The notes below the pieces were generated by a model that had not been told where the DNA came from, made no database searches, and saw only the letters and a program-made list of their open reading frames with translations. The translations under genes were made by a program, and so were the position numbers. Below are positions 49,675 to 58,342 of a stretch of DNA of 64,000 nucleotides, in pieces. How positions within the stretch are numbered: the first letter of the stretch is position 1; the number at the start of each line of letters is the position of its first letter. Origin of the DNA: Clavibacter michiganensis subsp. insidiosus (GTDB lineage Bacteria > Actinomycetota > Actinomycetes > Actinomycetales > Microbacteriaceae); NCBI RefSeq assembly GCF_002240565.1, contig NZ_MZMO01000001.1, positions 744,001 to 808,000 of the forward strand. The letters run 5' to 3'.

Positions 49675-49749
49675 TGGTGCCCCTGGAGGGACTCGAACCC
49701 CCAACCCTTTCCTTAGGACGGAACTGCTCTTCCATTGAGCTACAGAGGC
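49675..49749 (-). tRNA. tRNA-Arg (anticodon CCT), CCA encoded
   Basis: A 72-nt cloverleaf (49678-49749) plus encoded CCA (49675-49677). Acceptor GCCTCTG/CAGGGGC, D stem GCTC/GAGC, anticodon loop GTCCTAA (anticodon CCT, reads AGG), T stem GGGGG/CCCTC with loop TTCGAGT. The anticodon stem has one G-A mismatch at its top. Confidence 0.93.
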
Positions 49750-49890
49750 TGACCGGCCCATGGTAGCGGAGGGGAGCCCGGCCGGCCGAGGCGCGACGGC
49801 GGCGGAGCGCGGGCCGGGACGGGGGCGGCGCGCCCCCGCAGATCCGGCCCCGCGCGGCCCCGCCTGCCGGTTTCCCCACCCGCCGCGTCG

Positions 49891-49896
49891 TACTGT
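49891..49896 (+). promoter_or_regulatory. -10 element TACTGT of a leaderless mRNA (SF1-like protein)
   Basis: TACTGT, six bases, then GTG at 49903; this decides the start of the large downstream protein. Confidence 0.55.
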
Positions 49897-49902
49897 TGCC
49901 GG

Positions 49903-52900
49903 GTGTGGCGTGCCAATGAACGATCCGACGACGACGACGACGACCTGCTCTCCGGGTTCGCCGCCGAGCCTCTTGAGGACCCCCACGTGAATGCTTCCCA
50001 CAACAGCACCAGCCCCCACGACCTCCGGGTCGGCGACGTGCAGCTCGGGAGCGGCAACGTGGCCGAGCCCCGCTGGCGCGAGTGGCGCGAGCAGCTGGCC
50101 GGCATCGGCGGCACCTCTCCTCTCCTCCACTTCGTGGATGCGCCCGGCTCGCGCATCGAGCTGAGCACCACGCACCCGGGCGGCCTCGCGCAGTTCATCA
50201 CGGGCAAGACGACGCTGCTGTCGTCCCTGATCCGCGACGAGCTCGCGCTCCGCAGTGCCCGCAAGGCTGCGAACCGCATCACCCAGAAGGGCATCGAGCT
50301 GGTCTCGGCCCGGGGCATCGAGTCGATCCACCTGGCCATCGGCCTCGCCGAGTGGCGCTTCGCCGACGAGCAGTTCCGCGCGCCGGTGCTCTTGCGCCCG
50401 CTCGCGATCCGCCGCCACGGCAGCGACTACGAGGTGCGCCTCAAGGGCCAGCCGTTCCTCAACCCGGCGCTCGCGCGCGCCCTCGAGGAGCAGTTCCAGA
50501 TCACGCTCGACGCCGACTCGTTCGTCGCGCTCGCCGTGCAGAACGGCGCCTTCAAGCCGCAGCCCGTCATCGACCGCCTCCGCGGCCTCACCTCGCACCT
50601 TCCCGCGTTCGCCGTGCAGCCGCGGCTGGTCGTCTCGTCCTTCGCGGAGGTCGGCCAGGCGCTCGCCGAGGACGCCGCGCACCTCGAGCACCTGGTCATC
50701 GACGCCATCGCCGGCAACCCCACCGCGAAGTGGGGCGTGGGCGAGGCGTACGCGCCCGTGGACCCGATCCCGCAGGACCAGCGCCCGCCCGTCACCGACA
50801 CCCTGCTGCTCGACGCGGATCCCGAGCAGGAGTACGTCATCGCCCAGATCAACGCGGGCAACTCGCTCGTGGTGACGACGCTCCCCGGCACCGGCGGCAC
50901 GCAGACCATCGTCAACTCCATCGGCTGCCTGGTCGCGCAGCACAAGCGCGTGCTCGTCGTCAGCCCGCGCGCCTCCTCGCTGAAGGGGATCGCGCAGCGG
51001 CTCACCGACGTCGGACTGCCCGGCCTCGCGGTCGCGCCGAAGTCGCTCAAGCGCGATGTCGTGCAGTCCATCGTCCGCAACGAGAAGGCCGCGCCCGCGC
51101 AGACCGCCGAGGTCGACGACGCGCTCGTGCGCCTCCGCCACGTGCTGCTCGACTACCGCTTCGCGCTCGGGCGTCCCGACAGGGACCTCGGCGTCTCCGT
51201 GCTCGACGCGCTCGGCGAGCTGTCGCGCCTGGCCCTCCTGCCGGATCCGCCGGCCACCACCGCGCGCCTCACCCGCGAGGCGGTCGTCGCGATCGCGCAC
51301 GACCGCGCCAGCGCCGCCGCCTCGCTCGTCAAGGCCGCGAGCCTCGGCGAGTTCCGCTACGGCCCGGGCGACTCGCCCTGGTACGGCGCCACCTTCTCCA
51401 CGAGCGCCGCCGCGACGCACGCGCACGACCTGGCGAAGTCGCTCTCCGCCGACGGACTCCCGCGCCTCCTCGAGCGCGCCGACGAGCTCATCGGCCAGAC
51501 GCGCATGCGCGCCTACACGTCCATCGACGAGCTCGGCGTCTACCTGCGCCTCCTCCTCGACGTGCGCGAGACGCTCGACAAGTTCCAGCCCGTCGTGTTC
51601 GACCGGTCGCTCAGCGAGATCATCGCGGCCACCGGATCCCGCCGCGACGCCCCCGAGATGACGAGCATCACGCGCCGTCGCCTCCGCAAGCTCGCGCGCG
51701 AGTACGTGCGCCCCGGCGTCCACATCTCCGACATGCACGCGAGCCTCACGGCCATCCAGAAGCAGCGGATCCTCTGGCAGCGCTACGTCGCGGTCGGCTC
51801 CACCCCCGAGGTCCCGCGCGGCATCTCCGACGTGCACGTGCGCTACCAGGAGGTCGCCGCCGACCTCCAGGTGCTCGACGAGCCGCTGAGCATGCTCACC
51901 CGTCCCACCCCGCTCGGCGAGCTCCCCATCGCCGAGCTGCGCGAGAAGGTCGCGCAGCTCGCCGAGGACAGCGAGGTGCTCCAGAACCTGCAGGAGCGCA
52001 CCTCCCTGCTGGCGGAGCTCCGCCGCCTCGACCTCGATCCGCTGCTCCGCGACCTCTCCGACCGGCACGTGCCGCAGGAGGCCGTGGCCGCCGAGCTCGA
52101 GCTCGCCTGGTGGCAGTCCGTGCTCGAGCAGATGCTCGCGGGCGACAAGGCGCTCCTCAACGCGAACACGAGCGTGCTCGACCGCCTCGAGTCCGACTTC
52201 CGCCTCGTCGACGAGGCGCACGCCACCGCCAGCGCGGGCCTGCTCGCGTGGCAGCTCGCGGAGACGTGGAAGATCGGCGTGGTCGACTGGCCCGAGGAAG
52301 CGCACCACCTGCGCCAGCTGCTCGGCGGATCCGCCCCCGTCGACGCCGCGGCCCTCCACCACTCTGCGCCCCACCTCTCCCGCACCATCGCGCCGGTCTG
52401 GCTCGCGTCGCCCTACGAGGTGCCCGCGATCACCGACGAGATGCCGTTCGACGCCGTATTCCTCGTCGACGCCGGCGCCATGACGCTCGCGGAGGCCCTC
52501 GGCGGCATCCGGCGCGGCAAGCAGACCGTCGTGTTCGGGGATCCCGTCACGCAGACGCCGTCGCCGTTCACCATCGCGGTCGTCCCGCAGCCCGAGCGCT
52601 CCACGCCGCAGCTCGCGGACGACGACTCGACGCTCGAGGTGCGCCACGCCGACTCCGCGCTCGCCCGCCTCGGCGAGCTGCTGCCCACGCTCTCCCTCAC
52701 GCGCAGCTACCGCGCGGGCGGCGAGGACCTGGCCGAGCTCGTCAACCGCCGCTTCTACGGCGGCCGGATCCAGTCCCTGCCGTGGGCGGGCACGTTCCTC
52801 GGCCACGGCAGCCTGTCGCTCGACTTCGTCGCCGACGGCCACGGCATGCCCGACGAGGACACCGGCGCCGTCGAGAGCGTCGACGCCGAGGTGATCCGCG

Positions 52901-53712
52901 TCGTGGAGCTCGTGCTCGACCATGCGAGCCACCGCCCGCGCGAGTCGCTCATGGTCATCACCGCGAGCGCCCGTCACGCCGTGCGCGTGCAGCAGGCCGT
53001 CCTCCACGCGGCCGCCAAGCGCAGCGACGTCACCGAGTTCTTCATCGGCGACCGCGCCGAGCCGTTCATGGTCGCGACGCTCGAGCAGTGCGTCGCGCAG
53101 AGCCGCGACCGCGTGATCTTCTCGGTCGGCTACGGCCGCACCCCGCACGGCCGCGTGCTGTCGAACTTCGGCGCCCTCGCGGCGCCCGGCGGGGAGCGCC
53201 TGCTCGCCGTCGCCATGACGCGCGCCCGCCGCTCGATGGTGGTCGTCTCCTGCTTCCAGCCCGCGGACATCGACCAGGACCGGATGAAGCACGGCATCGT
53301 CGCGCTCGCGCAGATTCTCTCGGAGGCGGAGGCCCGCTTCAAGGAGGACCCGATCCCGGACGACGGCGACGCCATGCTCGTCGACCTCGCCCGCCGCCTC
53401 GAGGGACTCGGCCTCGCGCCCGCCCTCGGGCACCGCGACAAGCTCGGCCTCGTCGCCTCCTACGGCGGCCGGGCCATCGCGATCGAGACGGATCCGGTCG
53501 TCAACCAGACGAGCCTCCGCGAGTCCCTGCGACTGCGCCCCGAGATGCTCAAGCGCCTCGGCTGGCACTACCTGCGCGTGCACTCCTTCGAGCTGTTCGC
53601 GGATCCGGACGCCGTCGCCCGCCGCATCGCCACCGCCCTCGGCGCGATCTCGGACGCGCACCCGGTGACCGCCCCGGTGCAGGTCCAGGCCGGCGCGCAC
53701 CGGGCGGAGTGA
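49903..53712 (+). CDS. large SF1-helicase-like protein with degenerate Walker A
   Basis: A 1269-aa protein resembling DNA2/NAM7 (Upf1-like) SF1 helicases of the DUF4011 group. An acidic N-terminus (~1-30) is followed by a ~250-residue N-terminal domain and a RecA1 region with SLVVTTLPGTGGTQTIVNSIG near residue 325, where the Walker A Lys is replaced (GTGGTQ). Walker B is FDAVFLVDAGAMTLAE instead of DEA. A long helical insertion, then C-terminal RecA2 motifs (LTRSYRAGGEDLAELVNRRFY, VAMTRARRSMVVVSCF) and an RNase-H/vsr-like tail (DKLGLVASYGGRAIAIETDP). Without Lys, ATP hydrolysis is doubtful; it may be a structural or nuclease-guiding protein. GTG start by leaderless promoter; GTG 49987 is an alternative. 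Confidence 0.8.
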   Translation: MWRANERSDDDDDDLLSGFAAEPLEDPHVNASHNSTSPHDLRVGDVQLGSGNVAEPRWREWREQLAGIGGTSPLLHFVDAPGSRIELSTTHPGGLAQFITGKTTLLSSLIRDELALRSARKAANRITQKGIELVSARGIESIHLAIGLAEWRFADEQFRAPVLLRPLAIRRHGSDYEVRLKGQPFLNPALARALEEQFQITLDADSFVALAVQNGAFKPQPVIDRLRGLTSHLPAFAVQPRLVVSSFAEVGQALAEDAAHLEHLVIDAIAGNPTAKWGVGEAYAPVDPIPQDQRPPVTDTLLLDADPEQEYVIAQINAGNSLVVTTLPGTGGTQTIVNSIGCLVAQHKRVLVVSPRASSLKGIAQRLTDVGLPGLAVAPKSLKRDVVQSIVRNEKAAPAQTAEVDDALVRLRHVLLDYRFALGRPDRDLGVSVLDALGELSRLALLPDPPATTARLTREAVVAIAHDRASAAASLVKAASLGEFRYGPGDSPWYGATFSTSAAATHAHDLAKSLSADGLPRLLERADELIGQTRMRAYTSIDELGVYLRLLLDVRETLDKFQPVVFDRSLSEIIAATGSRRDAPEMTSITRRRLRKLAREYVRPGVHISDMHASLTAIQKQRILWQRYVAVGSTPEVPRGISDVHVRYQEVAADLQVLDEPLSMLTRPTPLGELPIAELREKVAQLAEDSEVLQNLQERTSLLAELRRLDLDPLLRDLSDRHVPQEAVAAELELAWWQSVLEQMLAGDKALLNANTSVLDRLESDFRLVDEAHATASAGLLAWQLAETWKIGVVDWPEEAHHLRQLLGGSAPVDAAALHHSAPHLSRTIAPVWLASPYEVPAITDEMPFDAVFLVDAGAMTLAEALGGIRRGKQTVVFGDPVTQTPSPFTIAVVPQPERSTPQLADDDSTLEVRHADSALARLGELLPTLSLTRSYRAGGEDLAELVNRRFYGGRIQSLPWAGTFLGHGSLSLDFVADGHGMPDEDTGAVESVDAEVIRVVELVLDHASHRPRESLMVITASARHAVRVQQAVLHAAAKRSDVTEFFIGDRAEPFMVATLEQCVAQSRDRVIFSVGYGRTPHGRVLSNFGALAAPGGERLLAVAMTRARRSMVVVSCFQPADIDQDRMKHGIVALAQILSEAEARFKEDPIPDDGDAMLVDLARRLEGLGLAPALGHRDKLGLVASYGGRAIAIETDPVVNQTSLRESLRLRPEMLKRLGWHYLRVHSFELFADPDAVARRIATALGAISDAHPVTAPVQVQAGAHRAE

Positions 53713-53957
53713 TGCCCGAGCGCGACGCGTCCGGAGCCGACTCGCCGGACGCCGCGGGGGAGCGCCGCCCCGTCCGCCGCTCGCGTCGCGCGTCGACGCC
53801 GCCCGTGCCCGGATCCGACCCCACGCCGCAGGCCGCCGCGCGCGCGCCCGCGGTGCCCGCCGCCGAGGACGCCCCGCAGGGCTGGGGCGACGCGCCCGCC
53901 GCCTCCGCCGCCAACGACGACCGCCTCCGGCTCGACCGCCCGCCCCACTGGGGCTGA
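53712..53957 (+). CDS. hypothetical Pro/Ala/Arg-rich protein
   Basis: An 81-aa, probably disordered protein (ends LDRPPHWG) whose ATG overlaps the stop of the large SF1-like gene (TGATG). It is likely co-translated with it and may be its small partner. No family recognised. Confidence 0.6.
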   Translation: MPERDASGADSPDAAGERRPVRRSRRASTPPVPGSDPTPQAAARAPAVPAAEDAPQGWGDAPAASAANDDRLRLDRPPHWG

Positions 53958-54009
53958 CGGGTCGACGTCGGAGGCGGTCGGGTCGTGCGGGCGCTCGGGT
54001 CGCGCTAGG

Positions 54010-55077
54010 TGTACCCGGCCATGACGTTGGTGACACTTCGGGGCGTGTGAGGAGGCCTCCTGGCTTGATGGAGCTGTCTAGTTCTGCCACTGCCAGGAGG
54101 CCTCGATGTCCCACGCTAATGCTCGTCTGACGGTTCACGGGAGGGTTCTCCTCGTGCGGCGGGTGGTCGAGGATCGTCGGCCGGTCTCGCATGTCGCGCG
54201 CGAACTCGGTGTGTCGCGTCAGTGCGCGCATCGGTGGGTGAATCGGTTCCGGTCCGAGGGTTTCGAAGGCTTGTCGGACCGGTCCTCGAGGCCGAGACGG
54301 GTGCCGACGAGGACGAGCCCGGAACGAGAACGAGCCGTCGTGGAAGCGAGGACCCGATTGCGATCAGGTCCTGCCCGGTTGGCGCCGGTGACCGGTGTTC
54401 CAGCCCGCACGATCTCCCGCGTCCTGCGGCGGCACGGGGCACCGCCGTTGGCATGGTTGGACCCCGTCACCGGGGCCGTGATCCGGGCATCCCGGTCGAC
54501 GGCAAACCGGTACGAGCATGAGCATCCCGGCGACCTGATCCACGTCGACGTGAAGAAGCTCGGCCGGATCCCGGACGGCGGCGGCTGGCGGGCGCATGGC
54601 CGCAGCGAACAGGTTCGTGGTCGTGGGATCGGGTGCGATTACGTCCACGCCGTGGTCGATGACCACACCCGCCTCGCCTACGCGGAGATCCACCCGGACG
54701 AGAAGGGCGTGACCGCGGCAGGGTTCCTGACCCGGGCCGCGGCGTACTTCGCCGAGCACGGCATCACCCGCATCGAACGGGTCCTGACGGACAACGCGTT
54801 CGCCTACCGGCACTCGGCCGCGTTCCAGAACGCGGTCACGCAGCTCGGTGCGAGGCAGAAGTTCATCCGCCCGCACTGCCCCTGGCAGAACGGCAAGGTC
54901 GAACGCTTCAACCGCACCCTCGCGACCGAGTGGGCCTACCGGCAACCCTTCACCAGCAACCAAGCCAGAACCGACGCCCTTGATCCGTGGATCCAGCACT
55001 ACAACACTGAACGAATCCACTCGAGCCACGGGCTGACGCCCGCGGCCCGAGTGTCACCAACGTGATGACTCAGTACA
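54010..55077 (+). mobile_element. IS481-family insertion sequence, copy C (IS1121-like)
   Basis: 1068 bp in the opposite orientation to A and B. Flanks are GCTAGG (54004-54009) and TCTAGG (55078-55083), so the repeat is 5 bp CTAGG or 6 bp with one change. The right repeat contains the TAG stop codon of mscL. Confidence 0.92.
54106..55065 (+). CDS. IS481-family transposase, copy C
   Basis: 319-aa intact DDE transposase. It differs from copy B at two residues that I can see: Cys for Phe in RGIGCDYVH and Val for Glu in AARVSPT. Catalytic residues are unchanged. The gene is convergent with mscL. Confidence 0.95.
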   Translation: MSHANARLTVHGRVLLVRRVVEDRRPVSHVARELGVSRQCAHRWVNRFRSEGFEGLSDRSSRPRRVPTRTSPERERAVVEARTRLRSGPARLAPVTGVPARTISRVLRRHGAPPLAWLDPVTGAVIRASRSTANRYEHEHPGDLIHVDVKKLGRIPDGGGWRAHGRSEQVRGRGIGCDYVHAVVDDHTRLAYAEIHPDEKGVTAAGFLTRAAAYFAEHGITRIERVLTDNAFAYRHSAAFQNAVTQLGARQKFIRPHCPWQNGKVERFNRTLATEWAYRQPFTSNQARTDALDPWIQHYNTERIHSSHGLTPAARVSPT

Positions 55078-55078
55078 T

Positions 55079-55561
55079 CTAGGCGGGCTTCCCCGGCTCG
55101 GCCACGTGCTGGCCGGTCGACGACGGCACCGTGTGCGCGCCCTCGGGCGACGGCCGCCCGGCGAGGAGGTCGCGGATCTCGATGAGCAGCTCCGCCTCGG
55201 TCGGCGGCACGTCCTTCGGCGTCGCCTCCTCCGCGGCCTTCTGCTTGGCGAACGCGACCTTCTTGAGGTGGTTCACCGGCAGCACGAGGGCGAAGTAGAC
55301 GACCGCGGCGACGATGAGGAAGTTGATCAGCGCGGCCAGCACGGCCCCGAAGAGAAGTGTGGACGTGCCGCCGTTCGCCGTCGGTATCTCGACCTTGAAC
55401 GCGTCGGCGAGCGTCGAAGCGTTGAAGAGCGCCGCGATCAGCGGATTGAAGACGGACGTGACGATGGCCGTCACGATCGCGGTGAACGCGGCGCCGATGA
55501 CGACCGCGACCGCGAGGTCGATGACGTTGCCGCGGAGGATGAACTCCTTGAAGCCCTTCAC
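55079..55561 (-). CDS. mscL: large-conductance mechanosensitive channel
   Basis: A 160-aa MscL that opens under membrane tension to release solutes in osmotic downshock. Amphipathic start (KGFKEFILRGN), TM1 at ~14-42 (VIDLAVAVVIGAAFTAIV), periplasmic loop, TM2 at ~70-93 and a cytoplasmic Lys-rich helix followed by a ~30-residue extra tail. The start is GTG after AGGAG. Third gene of an fthC-fmdB-mscL run. IS copy C duplicated its stop-codon CTAG without changing the protein. Confidence 0.95.
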   Translation of the reverse strand: MKGFKEFILRGNVIDLAVAVVIGAAFTAIVTAIVTSVFNPLIAALFNASTLADAFKVEIPTANGGTSTLLFGAVLAALINFLIVAAVVYFALVLPVNHLKKVAFAKQKAAEEATPKDVPPTEAELLIEIRDLLAGRPSPEGAHTVPSSTGQHVAEPGKPA

Positions 55562-55589
55562 GGGTGCTCCTGTCTGGCGGGCCGTCCGA

Positions 55590-56000
55590 TCAGGTGGACG
55601 GCGAGGACGAGCCGGAGCCCGAGGACGCGGGACCGGAGGGGGTGCTGGGGGTCACGGTACCGGAGCCCTGGCCGACGGTGCCGGATCCGGACGCCCCGGA
55701 GGAGTCCGACGATCCCGAGGACGAGGAGTCCGATGATCCGGAGGACGAGGAGTCCGATGCCCCCGATCCGGACGGCTTCGACGCCCCCGACGACGTCGAC
55801 CGCGACCGCTTAGCCGCGTCCTCGGTGCGCGAGTCGTTGCGGTAGAAGCCGCTGCCGGTGAAGCTCACGCCGACCGCGGCGAACAGCTTGCGGAGCTTGC
55901 CGCCGCACACGGGGCACTCGGTGAGGGAGTCGTCGGTGAACGCCTGGACGATGTCGAAGGCGTTGCCGCACACCGTGCAGCGGTAGGAGTACGTGGGCAT
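55590..56000 (-). CDS. FmdB-family zinc-ribbon protein (Ruc-like)
   Basis: A 136-aa protein. The N-terminal zinc ribbon has two Cys pairs (CTVCG and CPVCGG) within the FmdB fold (MPTYSYRC, FDIVQAFTDD, KLRKLFAAVGVSFTGSGFY). Residues ~65-136 are Ser/Gly-rich and disordered. Its place between fthC and mscL matches Mycobacterium tuberculosis Rv0991c (Ruc, a redox-regulated chaperone with an unstructured C-terminus); the same role is inferred from synteny and architecture. Confidence 0.85.
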   Translation of the reverse strand: MPTYSYRCTVCGNAFDIVQAFTDDSLTECPVCGGKLRKLFAAVGVSFTGSGFYRNDSRTEDAAKRSRSTSSGASKPSGSGASDSSSSGSSDSSSSGSSDSSGASGSGTVGQGSGTVTPSTPSGPASSGSGSSSPST

Positions 56001-56006
56001 GGGCCC

Positions 56007-56582
56007 CTAGAAGGAGTGGATGAGGGTCGGGGTCACGATGCCGTCGACCGGCATGTCGTGCTTCTCCCGCGGGAGCTCGTCGACGAACTCGGCGTCGAAC
56101 ACCACAGCGTAGACCGGGGGACAGGCCTCCATGGATCCGAGGGTCTTGTCGAAGTAGCCGCGCCCCCAGCCCATGCGCATCCCGCCCTGGTCGACCGCCG
56201 CGGCGGGCACGACGATGAGGTCGACGTCGTTGATGGCGATCGGCCCGAGCAGCTCGCCCACCGGCTCCGGCAGGCCGAACAGGCCCTCGGTCTCGGTGCC
56301 GTCGCTGACCACCCAGTCGAGCAGGCCGTCGTTGCGCGACACCGGCAGGAGCACCTGCCGGTCGTTCGCGTGCAGCCACTGGAGGAACGGGCGCGTGGTG
56401 GGCTCGTCGACCGTGGAGAGGTAGCAGGCCACCCGGTTCGCGTCGTGGCTCGCCACGAGCTCGGTCAGCCGGCTGGTCAGTCCGTGCGACGCCTCGTCGC
56501 GCTCCGTCGAGGTCATCTGCCGACGACGCTCCCGCAGCTGGGCGCGCAGCGCCCTCTTCTCGTTCCCGACATCGCTCGGCAT
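56007..56582 (-). CDS. fthC: 5-formyltetrahydrofolate cyclo-ligase
   Basis: A 191-aa enzyme that converts 5-formyl-THF to 5,10-methenyl-THF using ATP in one-carbon metabolism. Seen: an N-terminal basic helix (NEKRALRAQLRERRRQM), VACYLSTVDEPTTRPFL, and the substrate/ATP motif MRMGWGRGYFDKTL near residue 138. The ATG is six bases after TAGACT (leaderless). It is divergent from galU with only 40 nt between start codons, and co-directional with fmdB (6-nt gap). Confidence 0.94.
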   Translation of the reverse strand: MPSDVGNEKRALRAQLRERRRQMTSTERDEASHGLTSRLTELVASHDANRVACYLSTVDEPTTRPFLQWLHANDRQVLLPVSRNDGLLDWVVSDGTETEGLFGLPEPVGELLGPIAINDVDLIVVPAAAVDQGGMRMGWGRGYFDKTLGSMEACPPVYAVVFDAEFVDELPREKHDMPVDGIVTPTLIHSF

Positions 56583-56588
56583 GGTTCG

Positions 56589-56594
56589 AGTCTA
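56589..56594 (-). promoter_or_regulatory. -10 element TAGACT of a leaderless mRNA (fthC)
   Basis: TAGACT, six bases, ATG at 56582 on the - strand; back to back with the galU promoter. Confidence 0.65.
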
Positions 56595-56609
56595 GGTATG
56601 TTCGCCCGC

Positions 56610-56615
56610 TACGCT
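56610..56615 (+). promoter_or_regulatory. -10 element TACGCT of a leaderless mRNA (galU)
   Basis: TACGCT, seven bases, ATG at 56623. Confidence 0.6.
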
Positions 56616-56622
56616 CGATCGC

Positions 56623-57519
56623 ATGGTCACCCACATCACCAAGGCCGTCATCCCCGCCGCGGGACTCGGAACACGATTCCTGCCCGCGACGAAGGCGATG
56701 CCGAAGGAGATGCTGCCGGTCGTCGACCGCCCGGCCATCCAGTACGTGGTGGAGGAGGCCGTGGGCGCGGGACTGCACGACGTCCTCATGATCACGGGCC
56801 GCAACAAGACCGCCCTCGAGAACCACTTCGACCGCAACGCCGAGCTCGAGGCCACCCTCCAGCTCAAGGGCGACGACGCGAAGCTCCGCAAGGTCAACGA
56901 GTCCACCGACCTCGCCGACATGCACTACGTCCGCCAGGGCGACCCCAAGGGTCTCGGCCACGCGGTGCTCCGCGCCGAGATGCACGTGGGCCGCGAGCCC
57001 TTCGCCGTGCTCCTCGGCGACGACATCATCGACAAGCGCGATGTGCTCCTCTCCCGCATGATCGAGGTCCAGCTCCAGCACGGCTGCTCCGTCGTCGCGC
57101 TGCTCGAGGTGGATCCGTCGCAGACGCACCTCTACGGCGTCGCCACGGTCGAGGCCACCGACGACGACGACGTCGTGCGCATCACCGGCATGGTCGAGAA
57201 GCCCGCCGCCGGCACCGCGCCCTCCAACCTCGCGATCATCGGCCGCTACGTGCTGCGCCCCGAGGTCTTCGACGTGCTCCACAAGACGGAGCCCGGCAAG
57301 GGCGGCGAGATCCAGCTCACCGACGCGCTCGAGAAGATGGCCGCCGCGCCCGAGTGGACCGGCGGCGTGTACGGCGTCGTCTTCCGCGGCCGCCGGTACG
57401 ACACGGGCGACCGGCTCGACTACCTCAAGGCCATCGTCCAACTCGGCGTCGACCACGAGGACCTCGGCGAGGGCCTGCGCGAGTGGCTGCCCGAGTTCGT
57501 CAAGACGCTCGAGCGCTGA
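56623..57519 (+). CDS. galU: UTP-glucose-1-phosphate uridylyltransferase
   Basis: A 298-aa nucleotidyltransferase that makes UDP-glucose for exopolysaccharide and trehalose synthesis. Seen: GLGTRFLPATKAMPKEMLP at the UTP site, the metal/substrate region FAVLLGDDIID near residue 130, VEKPAAGTAPSNLAIIGRYVL, and a C-terminal RRYDTGDRLDYLKA. Length is standard. It precedes rimJ-like and glpR-like genes as in mycobacteria. Confidence 0.96.
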   Translation: MVTHITKAVIPAAGLGTRFLPATKAMPKEMLPVVDRPAIQYVVEEAVGAGLHDVLMITGRNKTALENHFDRNAELEATLQLKGDDAKLRKVNESTDLADMHYVRQGDPKGLGHAVLRAEMHVGREPFAVLLGDDIIDKRDVLLSRMIEVQLQHGCSVVALLEVDPSQTHLYGVATVEATDDDDVVRITGMVEKPAAGTAPSNLAIIGRYVLRPEVFDVLHKTEPGKGGEIQLTDALEKMAAAPEWTGGVYGVVFRGRRYDTGDRLDYLKAIVQLGVDHEDLGEGLREWLPEFVKTLER

Positions 57520-57569
57520 TCCGGATCCGCGGCGCGCTGCCGGGGCGCACCGGCGCCCGCGCTGAGGCC

Positions 57570-57575
57570 TAGGCT
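57570..57575 (+). promoter_or_regulatory. -10 element TAGGCT of a leaderless mRNA (GNAT gene)
   Basis: TAGGCT, seven bases, GTG at 57583. The ATG at 57577 is only one base away and would not be in this transcript. Confidence 0.5.
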
Positions 57576-57582
57576 CATGGAC

Positions 57583-58245
57583 GTGCCGCAGACCGTACCC
57601 ACCATGCGGGACGGGCGCATCTCCGTCCGGCCCATCCGGCTCCGCGACTCGCGGGCCCTCGAGCGCTCGCTGCTCGACAACCGCTCCTGGCTCCGCAAGT
57701 GGGAGGCCACGAGCCCGTACGCGCCGATGGCGTTCGACACGCGCGCGAGCATCCGATCGCTGCAGGCCAACGCCCGCGCCGGCCTCGGCGTGCCGCTCGT
57801 CATCGACTACGACGACGAGTTCGCCGGCCAGCTCAACGTGTCGTCCATCGCCTACGGCTCGCTCTCGAGCGCGACCATCGGCTACTGGGTCGGCCAGGAG
57901 TTCGCCGGGCGGAACGTCACGCCCACGGCCGTCGCGCTCGCGACCGACTACTGCTTCACCACGCTCGGGCTGCACCGGATGGAGATCTGCATCCGCCCGG
58001 AGAACGCGCCCAGCCTCCGCGTCGTGCAGAAGCTCGGCTTCCGCTACGAGGGGCTGCGGCGCCGCTACATCCACATCAACGGCGACTGGCGCGACCACTT
58101 CTGCTTCGGCCTCGTCGTCGAGGAGCTGTCCACCAGCGTGCTCGCGCGCTGGAAGGAGGGCGGCGTGGATCCCGAGCGGTCGCGCGTCCCCGACGCGGAC
58201 GTCGAGGCGGCCGCCGTGCCGCTGGCCGTGCAGCGCCGGATCTGA
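57583..58245 (+). CDS. GNAT N-acetyltransferase (RimJ-like)
   Basis: A ~220-aa GNAT of the RimJ/RimL group: ISVRPIRLRDSRALERSL, TIGYWVGQEFAGRNVTPTAV with the acetyl-CoA region, and CIRPENAPSLRVVQKLGFRYEGLRRRY. It acetylates an N-terminal or side-chain amine of an unknown protein. Position after galU matches mycobacterial rimJ. GTG at 57583 is chosen from the promoter; a six-residue-earlier... that is, an ATG two codons earlier at 57577 is the alternative. Confidence 0.88.
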   Translation: MPQTVPTMRDGRISVRPIRLRDSRALERSLLDNRSWLRKWEATSPYAPMAFDTRASIRSLQANARAGLGVPLVIDYDDEFAGQLNVSSIAYGSLSSATIGYWVGQEFAGRNVTPTAVALATDYCFTTLGLHRMEICIRPENAPSLRVVQKLGFRYEGLRRRYIHINGDWRDHFCFGLVVEELSTSVLARWKEGGVDPERSRVPDADVEAAAVPLAVQRRI

Positions 58246-58330
58246 CCTCCGCGCGTCCGCGGACCTGCGGATGCGCCGGTGTCGCCATGGACACGCGGCG
58301 CGCTTCCCGCGTCGTGCCCGCCGGACCTCC

Positions 58331-58336
58331 TAGCCT
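58331..58336 (+). promoter_or_regulatory. -10 element TAGCCT of a leaderless mRNA (GlpR-like gene)
   Basis: TAGCCT, cgggac, ATG at 58343. Confidence 0.65.
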
Positions 58337-58342
58337 CGGGAC

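Noticed and set aside
49591..54231. A 1546-codon open frame on the - strand opposite the SF1-like gene
   Set aside because: It is the antisense of a high-GC gene with strong codon bias, has Arg/Asp/Glu/Val low-complexity composition, and runs into the IS; no domain is visible.
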